From positions 1 through 60,118 of the forward strand of contig JADFXB010000012.1 in the NCBI GenBank assembly GCA_015233935.1: a stretch of DNA of 60,118 nt. Reading direction: 5' to 3'. Below are positions 45,763 to 53,742 of the stretch, one piece after another; position 1 is the first letter of the stretch; every line of letters begins with the position of its first letter. This DNA comes from Magnetococcales bacterium. Its GTDB lineage: Bacteria > Pseudomonadota > Magnetococcia > Magnetococcales > JADFXB01. Position numbers and translations under genes: made by a program. The notes below the pieces were generated by a model. That model had not been told where the DNA came from, made no database searches, and saw nothing but the letters and a program-made list of their open reading frames with translations.

Positions 45763-46755
45763 TCAAGAATCTGGGGTGGCAAGGCGCAAACCGGTTTTTT
45801 TCCAAACAGTGGTGCTGAACAAAATATCCCAACCCAACAGATCCTCGCCCAACACCTGCCGCACCTGTTCCGCCCTGGCGAGAACCTGCCCCCGCTCCTG
45901 GGCATGGATCATGGCAAATAAGTTGAAAGACCAGTCCGGGTAAGGAGAGGGACGGTGATAGCAGTGGGTGATAAAATCCAGTTTGGCCACCCGTTCCCCC
46001 AGTTGGTCCACCCGCTCTTCGGGGATCGCCCATACCGACATGCCATTGGCCCTGACCCCCAACCGATAGTGGTTGGGCACTCCCCCCAAACGACGGAAGA
46101 TGCCACAGGCCAGCAATTTTTCCACCCGTTCCATCACCTCTTCCACCAGCATCCCCACCTGTTCGGCTATCCGGTCATAGGGGGTGGGTTCCAAAGGCAC
46201 ACCCGCCTGCATGGCGGCGATGATGGCCCGATCCCGTTCATCCGCTTGCCCCTCCCTGGGGGGAGGATCCTGCCAGGAGGCGGTATGGACGCTGCCATCC
46301 TCGGCAATCAACAACCGAAAACCCACCCGATACTCGGTTTTTTTGGGCATGGGATAGACCGGATGGCCGGTGGCATGTTCAATGGCATCCAGGGTGGTGG
46401 CAATCTCCCCCTTATCCGCCGTGGACAAGACAAACCACAGGTTGAAAGCGTGATCACGACCATAATTTTGGGAAACCTGGGGAAAGGCGTTGACCTGCAA
46501 GGCCACCTTTTCCAACTCCCCGGCGGGAATGCGCATGGCCACCAGGGTCACCGCCCCTCCTAAACGTTCGGCATTGACCAGGGGGGCAAAACGGGAGAAG
46601 AATCCCTTTTCCACCATTTGTCCAATGCGGGCAATCAACTGTTCTTCCGTTAAATTCAAGGGTGCGGCAGCCGCTGCAAAGGGATGCCGTTCCACGGGAA
46701 AGCCCGCCTGCAAATGGTTGAGAATGGCCACCTCCACCCCATCGGGTCTCATCAT
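45763..46755 (-). CDS. Fused siroheme decarboxylase subunits (NirG-NirH type)
   Basis: A 330-residue protein made of two AsnC/Lrp-like modules. The first (about 1-165) has VSQNYGRDHAFNLWFVLST, the NirD/NirG type; the second (about 166-330) has ITHCYHRPSPYPDWSFNLFA, the NirL/NirH type. These subunits decarboxylate siroheme to 12,18-didecarboxysiroheme. Its position after separate nirD- and nirL-like genes, matching the Pseudomonas order D-L-G-H, suggests a GH fusion, but D/L versus G/H cannot be told apart with certainty by eye. Its ATG overlaps the upstream stop. Confidence 0.87.
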   Translation of the reverse strand: MMRPDGVEVAILNHLQAGFPVERHPFAAAAAPLNLTEEQLIARIGQMVEKGFFSRFAPLVNAERLGGAVTLVAMRIPAGELEKVALQVNAFPQVSQNYGRDHAFNLWFVLSTADKGEIATTLDAIEHATGHPVYPMPKKTEYRVGFRLLIAEDGSVHTASWQDPPPREGQADERDRAIIAAMQAGVPLEPTPYDRIAEQVGMLVEEVMERVEKLLACGIFRRLGGVPNHYRLGVRANGMSVWAIPEERVDQLGERVAKLDFITHCYHRPSPYPDWSFNLFAMIHAQERGQVLARAEQVRQVLGEDLLGWDILFSTTVWKKTGLRLATPDS

Positions 46756-47261
46756 GATCGAGTCCCCTGGCTGGACAGTAAATAACGCGCACCCTGCTGT
46801 TTGAATCGCCGCCTGCTGAAGAGAATTTCTTTGGGCAGATGGTGAAATTCACAGGTGGAGACCATATTGTCCAACTGCTGCAACACCTCCTGCCGCTCTC
46901 TGCCATGGATCATGCAATAAAGATTATAAGGCCAGAGGGGCGGTTGCGGACGGCGACGATAGCACAGGGTGACACAGGGCATGCGGCTCATGGCCTGTCC
47001 CACCTGGGAAATTTCATGGGCAGGGACCTGCCACACCACCATGGCATTGGCCCGATAACCCAACTCCCGATGGCGTACCACCAATCCCATGCGTTTGATA
47101 ATCCCCCGCTCCCGCAAACTGGCCAGAGTTTGGATCACCTGCTCTTCATCCATCCCCAGACGACCACCGATTTCAGCAAAAGGGGTGGCAGAAAGGGGAA
47201 ATCCGGTCTGGATTTCCTGCAAGAGAGCCAGTTCATCATCCTGAATCAGGAAGGGGTCCAT
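46752..47261 (-). CDS. nirL: Siroheme decarboxylase subunit, NirL/NirH type
   Basis: A 169-residue AsnC/Lrp-like protein with an N-terminal helix-turn-helix fold (LLQEIQTGFPLSATPFAEIG) and the heme-binding segment VTLCYRRRPQPPLWPYNLYC. It forms a heterodimer with the NirD-type subunit for siroheme decarboxylation. ATG 47261 is chosen for GGGGAGA 7 bases upstream; it overlaps the nirD end by 16 bases. The name follows operon order. Confidence 0.86.
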   Translation of the reverse strand: MDPFLIQDDELALLQEIQTGFPLSATPFAEIGGRLGMDEEQVIQTLASLRERGIIKRMGLVVRHRELGYRANAMVVWQVPAHEISQVGQAMSRMPCVTLCYRRRPQPPLWPYNLYCMIHGRERQEVLQQLDNMVSTCEFHHLPKEILFSRRRFKQQGARYLLSSQGTRS

Positions 47262-47776
47262 GTTGATTCTCCCCGTTGCCAATCCAAGGGAAAGCCCAAA
47301 TCAATGTGAAAATCTTCTTCCATGGGAAAAGCCGCCACCGGATACCCACTGGCCGCTTCAATCTCCCCCATCACCTGTTGCAGATGGACACCATCGGAGG
47401 CAGTAATCACAAACCACAAATTGAGCCGGTTTTCCCGTTCATAATTGTGATTCACCTCCGGGCGGGCGGTGACCAGGGCAGCGACCCGTTCCAAATCTTC
47501 CAAAGGAACCGCCATGGCAGCCAGGGTGCTGCACCCCACCCGGCGGGGTGTCAACACCACCCCTACCCGGCTCAACACCCCCTTTTCCATCATCTCTCCC
47601 AACGAGGCCATCACCTCTGCTTCGCTCCCTCCCACCTCTGCCGCCATATGCTGATAGGGCCGACTGGTGAGGGGAAATTCGTGCTGGTAGAGGTCCAACA
47701 ATCGCCGTTGCAGGGAGGTCAAGGGAACCACCTGCTCCTGATTGAGGGCTTGCGGACAGGGGATGCGGTGGCCCAT
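47246..47776 (-). CDS. nirD: Siroheme decarboxylase subunit, NirD/NirG type
   Basis: A 176-residue AsnC/Lrp-like protein with LLDLYQHEFPLTSRPYQHMA near the N-terminus and PEVNHNYERENRLNLWFVIT, the NirD-type substrate-contact segment with its conserved His. It works with the NirL-type subunit. GGGAGG lies 5 bases before the ATG. It starts 9 bases after nirF. Confidence 0.87.
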   Translation of the reverse strand: MGHRIPCPQALNQEQVVPLTSLQRRLLDLYQHEFPLTSRPYQHMAAEVGGSEAEVMASLGEMMEKGVLSRVGVVLTPRRVGCSTLAAMAVPLEDLERVAALVTARPEVNHNYERENRLNLWFVITASDGVHLQQVMGEIEAASGYPVAAFPMEEDFHIDLGFPLDWQRGESTWTPS

Positions 47777-47785
47777 GCTACCTCC

Positions 47786-48949
47786 CTAAAGACCAATGCG
47801 GTGTGCCCGCCAGGTGAAAAAGATGCCACTAGGCTTGTCTGCTGGCAGGGTGGCCAGTTTTTCAAAGGTATCGGTATGATAAACTTCCACCCGATCCTCA
47901 TCCCGCAAGGAGATCCATACCCGTTCGCCACGGGCGGTAAATTCCAGGTGGAGCACCCCCTTGCCAGGGCGCATGGTTTTCACCACCTTCATCTCTTTCA
48001 CATCGATCACTTGAATGGCATCGTTGTCCGGCAGGGCAAAGTTGACCCAAATCTGGCGGCCATCGGGACGGGCCATGACAAAAACCGGTTGCCCCAGAAC
48101 AGGAATCCGTGCCTTTTCCTGCCAACTCTCCCCATCCACCACCAACACCTCCTTGGCCCCAATGGCAGGGAGAAAGGCCAGATTACCGGCCATGGCCCAG
48201 CCTTCCAGGTGGGGCATTTTATAGACCGGCAATTTTTCCTTGCCCCGTCCATAGTGGTCCATCACCCGCCGCACCCCTTTGTCGGTATTCCACAAGTCCA
48301 GCATGGCAAGACCATCCTCGCCAAACAGACCGGCCACATAGGCACGTCCATCCAGGGTGACCAGGGCATCGTAGGGTTGGCTGCCGATCCCTTCATAACG
48401 GGTAATGCGGGGCTGTTGGGGATTGTCCATCTCGGCCAGCCAAATTTCGCCAAAATCAAACAGGCTGAAGATGAAACGGTTGCCGGGGGCATCTTCCAAT
48501 CCCACCACCTTGGAGCGGCTGCCATCCCCATGTTGGGCAGGAATATCCGCCACCGGTTGCAGGCTGTCCGCATCAAAAATACGCACCCCACCGGGAGCAT
48601 AATTGGCCACCGCCACCCACTTACCATCCTGGGAGATGGCCCCCCCAATGGAGTTGCCCGCCTGCACCACCCGGTTGACCAGGGATTGGTTCAAAAGATC
48701 GACCTTACTCAACCCACCATCCCGACCAAAAATGTAGACATAGCGTTCATCGCGGGAGAACACGGCAGAGGCGTGGGAGAGATCCCCCAGCCCTTCCACC
48801 GCACCCAAAGAGGTGTTGGTGGTGTTTTCCACCAGCTTGATGCTGCCTGCTGCCCGTTCGATGACAATACCCAAGTCACCCGTCCCCCTTAAAGGGGTGC
48901 AGGCGGTGGTGAGCAGCAGACCTAACAGTAGGGCAAGTTGCTTTTTCAA
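47786..48949 (-). CDS. nirF: Heme d1 biosynthesis lipoprotein NirF
   Basis: A 387-residue d1-type beta-propeller without a cytochrome c domain. The signal peptide ends in a lipobox (LLTTAC, Cys near residue 17), so it is a periplasm-facing lipoprotein, as described for some NirF proteins. The propeller repeats include YVYIFGRDGGLSKVDLL and EVLVVDGESW. It acts late in heme d1 synthesis. The start is a TTG that overlaps the nirC stop (TTGA) with GGAGAGG upstream; the frame is open 24 codons further inside nirC. Confidence 0.9.
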   Translation of the reverse strand: MKKQLALLLGLLLTTACTPLRGTGDLGIVIERAAGSIKLVENTTNTSLGAVEGLGDLSHASAVFSRDERYVYIFGRDGGLSKVDLLNQSLVNRVVQAGNSIGGAISQDGKWVAVANYAPGGVRIFDADSLQPVADIPAQHGDGSRSKVVGLEDAPGNRFIFSLFDFGEIWLAEMDNPQQPRITRYEGIGSQPYDALVTLDGRAYVAGLFGEDGLAMLDLWNTDKGVRRVMDHYGRGKEKLPVYKMPHLEGWAMAGNLAFLPAIGAKEVLVVDGESWQEKARIPVLGQPVFVMARPDGRQIWVNFALPDNDAIQVIDVKEMKVVKTMRPGKGVLHLEFTARGERVWISLRDEDRVEVYHTDTFEKLATLPADKPSGIFFTWRAHRIGL

Positions 48950-49293
48950 GGCACCTCTCCGCGTATGAGCCTTTGTACCAGCCAACGGATTTCTTCCTGG
49001 GTCAGCAGGCCCAGCCAAGGTGGCATGGCCTGGGGCGAACGTCCGTGGGCGATGGTTGCTTCCAAAAATTCGGGGTCCTTGCCTGCCAGATCGGCGGGAA
49101 GCAGAGGAGGCCCCAATCCCCCTTTCAAGGTATAGCCGTGGCAGGAACCGCAGTCATGCCGCACCATTTTCAGGAGTTCCTGGCTGCGTTGGGGGGAGAT
49201 ATCTGCCCAACCAGTGTTGTATACCACGGCAAAACTAAAGAGCAGGCCAACTCGTTGAAAGAGCCGTAGAACAGGATAATACGGTCTAAACAT
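48946..49293 (-). CDS. nirC: Monoheme cytochrome c, NirC-like
   Basis: A 115-residue exported cytochrome c with a signal peptide ending near TGWA-DI, heme motif CGSCH, and Met ligand in QAMPPW. NirC-type cytochromes serve as electron carriers for heme d1 assembly or nitrite reduction. It is the first gene of the heme d1 operon and overlaps nirF by 4 bases. ATG 49293 gives a complete signal peptide but has no clear ribosome binding site and lies only 8 bases from an FNR box, so the start is not certain. Confidence 0.83.
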   Translation of the reverse strand: MFRPYYPVLRLFQRVGLLFSFAVVYNTGWADISPQRSQELLKMVRHDCGSCHGYTLKGGLGPPLLPADLAGKDPEFLEATIAHGRSPQAMPPWLGLLTQEEIRWLVQRLIRGEVP

Positions 49294-49300
49294 TGTTAGA

Positions 49301-49314
49301 TTGATCTTGATCAA
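49301..49314. promoter_or_regulatory. Perfect FNR/DNR box at the nirC start
   Basis: TTGATCTTGATCAA matches TTGAT-N4-ATCAA exactly. On the minus strand TATTAT (49276-49281) and TATCCT (49273-49278) are -10 candidates at or near class II spacing, but they would start transcription inside the nirC signal peptide. On the plus strand no good -10 is seen. Confidence 0.75.
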
Positions 49315-49392
49315 GTTGTCACCCGATTATATTGAAATGGATGTTTTTCTACTGGTGGGGGCATTTTGGCTGGCAGTTGGGAAATGTTCTAA

Positions 49393-49406
49393 CAAGAATC
49401 TGGCAA
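49393..49406 (+). repeat. Direct repeat CAAGAATCTGGCAA, copy 1
   Basis: This 14-bp sequence recurs exactly at 49493-49506. The 100-bp spacing is close to a whole number of helical turns (about 9.5), and both copies are upstream of the nirS FNR box. They may be sites for an unknown regulator. Confidence 0.5.
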
Positions 49407-49492
49407 AGTAAAGAAAATTTTAGGACTCTGCATCGAATTGATTCTTTTTTAGAATCGTATGTACAACCATGTTTTTTCACAACAATTACTAC

Positions 49493-49506
49493 CAAGAATC
49501 TGGCAA
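49493..49506 (+). repeat. Direct repeat CAAGAATCTGGCAA, copy 2
   Basis: This is an identical copy of 49393-49406. It ends 42 bp ahead of the nirS FNR box. Confidence 0.5.
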
Positions 49507-49548
49507 TACTTACAGAAAAATGATCTTCTAGAAAAAATTTTATATTCG

Positions 49549-49562
49549 TTGATTTAGGTCAA
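49549..49562 (+). promoter_or_regulatory. FNR/DNR-dependent nirS promoter box
   Basis: TTGATTTAGGTCAA matches TTGAT-N4-ATCAA with one mismatch, the same variant as at 1046-1059. A -10 TAGGAT at 49585-49590 is centred exactly 32 bp downstream, the class II FNR geometry (box at -41.5). Transcription should start near 49597. Confidence 0.75.
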
Positions 49563-49708
49563 GCACATATTTGTGAGAAAAAATTAGGATGCCATGGAAC
49601 TTTTGGGGAAGTTGCCATTGATGTGGCGAATACTGTTAATGCAAATTCGCTCTTCTGCCTGGCAAGCCTGAAAGAAAACGTTCAACTCTGCAATAAGGGG
49701 GTACTCAT

Positions 49709-51313
49709 ATGAGTAAAAAGTTTGGTCTCTTGACGCTGGCTGCCAGCACCGCCCTGGCCTTCGTTTCCATGGGTGTCCAGGCGGCGGACAAACCTGCGGA
49801 TAATCTGCAACCGGTTCCCAAGCTCTCCGAGCAAGAGATGAAAGATGGTCAGCAGATTTATTTTGACAGATGTTCCGGATGCCATGGTGCCTTGCGCAAG
49901 GGAGCCACCGGTCCCGACATTACCCCCGCCAAGACCCGTTTGAAGACGGTGGATGCCCTGGAGAAAATTTTGTTCAATGGCACCGACGGTGGTATGCCCG
50001 GATGGGGCAAGGATGGCTTCTTGACCAAAGATCAAACCACCCTGATGGCCAAATATGTACAAAACGATCCTCCCCAGCCGCCAGAATGGGGCATGAAAGA
50101 GATGAAGGCCACCTGGAAGGTGCATGTGCCCGTGGCCCAACGTCCCAAGGAACCGCCGGCTGGCAAAAACTGGCAGAACTATTTTGGCGTGGTCATGCGT
50201 GATGCCGGTAAAGTGGCCATCATCGACGGCGACACCAAAGAAATTTTGACCATCATTCCGTCGGGCTTTGCGGTGCACATTCTGCGCACCTCCGCCTCCG
50301 GTCGTTACATGTTTGCCATCGGTCGTGACGGCAAGGCCACCATGATGGATATGTGGGCCAGCCCCCCCAATCTGGTTGCGGAAGTGCGTACCGGTATCGA
50401 CGCCCGCTCCATCGACACCTCCAAGTACAAAGGCTTTGAGGACAAATATGCGGTGGTGGGCAACTACTGGCCTCCCCACTACGTGATCATGGATGGCGAC
50501 ACCCTGGAACCCCTCAAGGTGATGAGCACCCGTGGTTACACCTACGACACCAACGAATATCATCCTGAACCCCGTGTGGCCTCCATCGTCGCCTCCCACC
50601 ATGCCCCTGAGTGGGTGTTGAACCTGAAAGAAACCGGCATCGTGCTGCTGGTGGACTACAGCAAGTTGAGCGTGGGCACCGTCACCGAGACCAAGATCAA
50701 TGCCGAACGTTTCCTGCATGATGGCGGTTGGGACTCCACCAAACGTTACTTCCTGGTGGCCGCCAACGCCCGCGACACCATCTCGGTGATCGACACCGTG
50801 GATCGCAAGCTGGTGAAAAACATCAAGGTGGGCACCAAACCCCATCCTGGTCGTGGTGCCAACTGGATCGATCCCAAATTTGGCGCAGTGTGGGGCACCG
50901 TCCACCTGGGCACCGGTCTGGTCTCTGTCATCAGCACCGATCCCACCAAAGACTATGCCTGGACCTCCGTGCGTGAATGGGATCTGGGTGGCAACTCTTT
51001 GTTCATCAAAACCCATCCCAACAGCAAGCGGGTTTACTGCGACAACACCATCAATCCCAAAAAAGACAAAGTCCTGACCGTCTTTGATATCGACAAACCG
51101 GACGCCAAGCCCACCGAACTGACCTTTGAGAAGAAGGTGGTGCATATGGAATACAACAAGGATGGCACCGAGTTGTGGATCTCCTTGTGGGATAAAAATG
51201 GCGAAGTGGTGGTCCTGGATGACAAGACCCTCAAGGAAGTGAAGCGCATCAAGGGTTTGGACAGCCCCACCGGCAAGTTTAACGTCTACAACACCATGAA
51301 GGACGTTTATTAA
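49709..51313 (+). CDS. nirS: Cytochrome cd1 nitrite reductase NirS
   Basis: A 534-residue periplasmic nitrite reductase that makes NO from nitrite. It has a signal peptide (STALAFVSMGVQA-ADK), a cytochrome c domain (CSGCH near residue 56, with Met in GGMPGW) and the d1 propeller. The d1 axial His is in GFAVHILRTSASGRYMF; both active-site His are present in IVASHHAPEW and FLHDGGWDSTKRYF. The C-terminus PTGKFNVYNTMKDVY is typical. A GGGG stretch precedes the ATG. It has its own FNR-type promoter and a terminator behind it. Confidence 0.97.
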   Translation: MSKKFGLLTLAASTALAFVSMGVQAADKPADNLQPVPKLSEQEMKDGQQIYFDRCSGCHGALRKGATGPDITPAKTRLKTVDALEKILFNGTDGGMPGWGKDGFLTKDQTTLMAKYVQNDPPQPPEWGMKEMKATWKVHVPVAQRPKEPPAGKNWQNYFGVVMRDAGKVAIIDGDTKEILTIIPSGFAVHILRTSASGRYMFAIGRDGKATMMDMWASPPNLVAEVRTGIDARSIDTSKYKGFEDKYAVVGNYWPPHYVIMDGDTLEPLKVMSTRGYTYDTNEYHPEPRVASIVASHHAPEWVLNLKETGIVLLVDYSKLSVGTVTETKINAERFLHDGGWDSTKRYFLVAANARDTISVIDTVDRKLVKNIKVGTKPHPGRGANWIDPKFGAVWGTVHLGTGLVSVISTDPTKDYAWTSVREWDLGGNSLFIKTHPNSKRVYCDNTINPKKDKVLTVFDIDKPDAKPTELTFEKKVVHMEYNKDGTELWISLWDKNGEVVVLDDKTLKEVKRIKGLDSPTGKFNVYNTMKDVY

Positions 51314-51339
51314 GTCCCCACTGTTTCTCACCTGAAATT

Positions 51340-51371
51340 CGTGGATGGAGTTCGCTCCATCCACGGTTTTT
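51340..51371 (+). terminator. Rho-independent terminator after nirS
   Basis: CGTGGATGGAG and CTCCATCCACG form an 11-bp perfect stem around a TTCG tetraloop, followed by GTTTTT. It should end most nirS transcripts, with partial read-through possible into the cytochrome gene that starts 27 bases later. Confidence 0.85.
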
Positions 51372-51397
51372 CCAAAGACGGCTCAAAGGGTTGAACC

Positions 51398-51832
51398 ATG
51401 AAAACTGCACTGATGCTGTCCGTTTTGGGGCTTTTGCTTGTAGCGGCCACCCCTGCCATAAGTGCCGATAAACACCAGACTCCCAATGCCCCGGCAGAAT
51501 TTCAAAGCAAGAAAAATCCCATTGAATTCGATGAGCTGGATGAAAAAGCCGTCAAATCGGTGGAACGCCTTTACGGTGGCAAGTGCAAAAAATGCCACGG
51601 TGAAGAGGGGGGCGGTGACGGCACCGCCGCCGCTGACATGTTGATCAAACCTACGGCTTTCAATGCTCCTGGCTATGCCGCCAAGCGCAGCGATGGCCAA
51701 TTGTTCTGGATCACCCTGAACGGCAGCCCCAATACCGAAATGAAAGGCTTCGGACCTGGAACCGACAACAATCTGTCGGAGCAGGAAATCTGGAAGCTGG
51801 TAGCCTTCATCAAAAACCGCTTTGCCAAGTAG
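51398..51832 (+). CDS. Periplasmic monoheme cytochrome c
   Basis: A 144-residue exported class I cytochrome c. The signal peptide ends near TPAISA-DKH, the heme motif is CKKCH near residue 63, and a Met ligand is likely in NTEMKGFG. It sits between nirS and the quinone-linked gene set and is a good candidate for shuttling electrons from that set to NirS. In alternative complex III a monoheme cytochrome subunit (ActE) is also part of the gene cluster. The sequence does not decide whether this one is free or bound. Confidence 0.88.
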   Translation: MKTALMLSVLGLLLVAATPAISADKHQTPNAPAEFQSKKNPIEFDELDEKAVKSVERLYGGKCKKCHGEEGGGDGTAAADMLIKPTAFNAPGYAAKRSDGQLFWITLNGSPNTEMKGFGPGTDNNLSEQEIWKLVAFIKNRFAK

Positions 51833-51840
51833 TTCCTCCA

Positions 51841-51873
51841 GTCGGGATCGATGTTAACATCATCGATCCCGAC
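51841..51873. other. Strong hairpin between cytochrome c and ferredoxin genes
   Basis: GTCGGGATCGATG and CATCGATCCCGAC form a perfect 13-bp stem with a 7-base loop. No T run follows on either strand, so it is more likely a transcript-processing or stability element than a strong terminator. Confidence 0.6.
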
Positions 51874-51956
51874 AGATCATCCTTGAATTATGAACGAGCA
51901 CCAGGGACGGGCAGGTGTGCTCCTCTTTGGTCGCATCGAAGATAAGGGCGAATGTT

Positions 51957-52808
51957 ATGGAAGAACCGCGTCGTTCATACGGGATTCAGACCCCTGGCAC
52001 CAAGGGCGTACCCGGAACCAAACGATATGCCATGGTCATCGACTTGCGCAAATGTATTGGCTGCATGTCGTGCATGGTGGCCTGCAAGGCTGAATATGGC
52101 ATTCCGTTGGGCGTGTGGCGGACCTGGGTAAAGGTATCCGACAAGGGAAGCTATCCCAACACCCGGCGCATTTTCATGCCCCGCCTGTGCAACCATTGCG
52201 ACTATCCGGTTTGTGTGCGCAACTGTCCTACCCAGGCTACCTATAAACACAAAGACGGCTTTGTCCTGCAACGCTACAACCGTTGCATCGGTTGTCGTAC
52301 CTGCATGGTGGCCTGTCCATACAACGCCCGCCATCTGCTGCCCGCCAAGCGCAGCGACCCCAACCTGCCCAACATGGTGGTGGACAAGTGCACCTTCTGC
52401 ATCCATCGGGTGAAGAAAGGTCTGGTTCCCGCCTGTGTGCAAGCCTGCGTGGGAGGGGCGCGTATCTTTGGGGATATGAACGATCCCAATAGCGAAGTGG
52501 CCCAACTGGCAACCCGTGAACGCCTCACCGTTCTTAAACCAGAGCTTGGCACCAGCCCGTCGGTTGCCTACATCGGTGGCGACTGGGAAATGATGGACGA
52601 ACCCCACAGCTACACCAACCGCACCGATCAAATGGTGTCCGAATTCAACGATTTCAAGAAAAATCATGAGGGCGATACCTTTGCCGATATCGTGGAGGGT
52701 GAACCCACCATGCCACAAATCGCCAATCACTGGATCGGCTTCCTGAAAACCATCCCCCATAAGGCGAAGGACACCTTGAACACTTTCAAAGTCTTTCTCT
52801 TCGGTTAG
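51957..52808 (+). CDS. Four-cluster ferredoxin-like subunit (NrfC/PsrB/QrcC type)
   Basis: A 283-residue protein with Cys motifs for four cubane clusters: CIGCMSCMVAC, CNHCDYPVCVRNC, CIGCRTCMVAC, and CTFC paired with ACVQAC. There is no signal peptide; such subunits are exported as a complex with the Tat-signal partner, here the molybdopterin-family protein two genes downstream. It would carry electrons between the NrfD subunit and the other subunits. The ATG at 51957 has AAGGG about 8 bases upstream; the frame is open to 51915. The C-terminal 90 residues are longer than in many homologues and contain no Cys. Confidence 0.93.
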   Translation: MEEPRRSYGIQTPGTKGVPGTKRYAMVIDLRKCIGCMSCMVACKAEYGIPLGVWRTWVKVSDKGSYPNTRRIFMPRLCNHCDYPVCVRNCPTQATYKHKDGFVLQRYNRCIGCRTCMVACPYNARHLLPAKRSDPNLPNMVVDKCTFCIHRVKKGLVPACVQACVGGARIFGDMNDPNSEVAQLATRERLTVLKPELGTSPSVAYIGGDWEMMDEPHSYTNRTDQMVSEFNDFKKNHEGDTFADIVEGEPTMPQIANHWIGFLKTIPHKAKDTLNTFKVFLFG

Positions 52809-52821
52809 GAGCGGCCTGTCC

Positions 52822-53730
52822 ATGGAAGAGAGTATCGTCACTTATAATGTTTTTCACCACGTCGCCTGGGGAACCACCATCTCCATCTACTTTTGGTTGG
52901 TGGGGGCCAGCGCGGGATCCTTTGTCATCTCCAGCTTTGGTTGGGTGTTTGGCATCAAACGCTACAAACCCCTGGCCATGACCGCTTCGGTGACCGCCAT
53001 CCTGATGCTGATGCTGGTGCCCATTCTGCTTACCTGGGACCTGGGCAAACCGGTGCGTTTCATCTATCTCCTGATACCTGGCTACTGGCATGGTACAGGT
53101 CCCATGGCCTGGGGCACGGTGCTCATCTGCTCCTATCCTACCGCCATGTTGATCTACAGCTATTTTGTGATCAAGAAGGATGAAACCTGGGCGCGGATTC
53201 TGGGCATCGTCGCCATCTGTCTTGCCCTCTCCACCCACTGGTATACCGGCGTGGTGATGGAGTTGAATCCGGGTCGTTTCCTCAACCATACCGCCCTGGC
53301 TCCCATACTCTTTCTTACGGGGGCCTTCATCTCCGGGATCGGACTCCTGATTCTGGTTCTGTGGATTCAAAACTGGTTCCGTTCGGTGGAAAATCGCAAC
53401 GATTGGAGCCTGTTGCAGGAAATGTCCCAGTACATGATGTATGGCATCGTCTTCGACATTTTTCTGCTCTACCTGGAATTCATGCAATCCATCTACGGCA
53501 GCATGAACACGGTCCTGGGCCATGAAGAGGTTTTGATGGGGGTGTTCCGCTTCCCCTACCTGTGGCTGGAGTTGGTCATTGGCCTGTTCATTCCTCTGGG
53601 CATCCTGGTCAGTCCCTTCAAGCGGTCCAAACTTGCCATCCTGCTGGCGGCCTTCCTGGTGTGTATCGGGGTCTATGGCATGCGTATCTGGTGGGTTATG
53701 GGCGGGCAGTATTTGCAGACTTTCTATTGA
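52822..53730 (+). CDS. NrfD-type quinone-interacting membrane subunit
   Basis: A 302-residue membrane protein with eight hydrophobic helices and NrfD-family features: YFWLVGASAGSFVISSFG near the N-terminus, LTWDLGKPVRFIYLLI, and LEFMQSIYGSMN in a later loop. NrfD subunits bind quinone on the periplasmic side and contact the ferredoxin subunit. It lies 13 bases after the ferredoxin gene and 12 bases before the molybdopterin-family gene, a tight operon. It is shorter than the orphan NrfD at 13675-14805. Confidence 0.93.
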   Translation: MEESIVTYNVFHHVAWGTTISIYFWLVGASAGSFVISSFGWVFGIKRYKPLAMTASVTAILMLMLVPILLTWDLGKPVRFIYLLIPGYWHGTGPMAWGTVLICSYPTAMLIYSYFVIKKDETWARILGIVAICLALSTHWYTGVVMELNPGRFLNHTALAPILFLTGAFISGIGLLILVLWIQNWFRSVENRNDWSLLQEMSQYMMYGIVFDIFLLYLEFMQSIYGSMNTVLGHEEVLMGVFRFPYLWLELVIGLFIPLGILVSPFKRSKLAILLAAFLVCIGVYGMRIWWVMGGQYLQTFY

Positions 53731-53742
53731 GGAACGAAAACC

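Larger units (their letters stand above)
49315..49708. other. nirC-nirS intergenic regulatory region
   Basis: This 394-bp AT-rich gap separates the divergent nirC and nirS genes. It contains the nirS FNR-type promoter at 49549-49590 and two copies of CAAGAATCTGGCAA exactly 100 bp apart. A 63-codon frame at 49332-49523 starts with TTG and has no ribosome binding site, and I do not count it as a gene. The predicted nirS leader is about 112 nt. Confidence 0.6.

Noticed and set aside
47276-48892. 538-codon plus-strand frame opposite nirF and nirD
   Set aside because: It is antisense to two well-supported heme d1 genes, and its composition (many His, Gly, Pro) is that of a shadow frame.
49332-49523. 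63-codon plus-strand frame in the nirC-nirS gap
   Set aside because: It starts with TTG, has no ribosome binding site and an odd Trp/Phe-rich sequence, and overlaps the direct repeats; it looks like open regulatory DNA.
49682-51364. Long open frame (560 codons) on the minus strand opposite nirS
   Set aside because: It is fully antisense to a clear nirS, is rich in His and Gly as expected from complementary codon bias, and has no recognisable domain.
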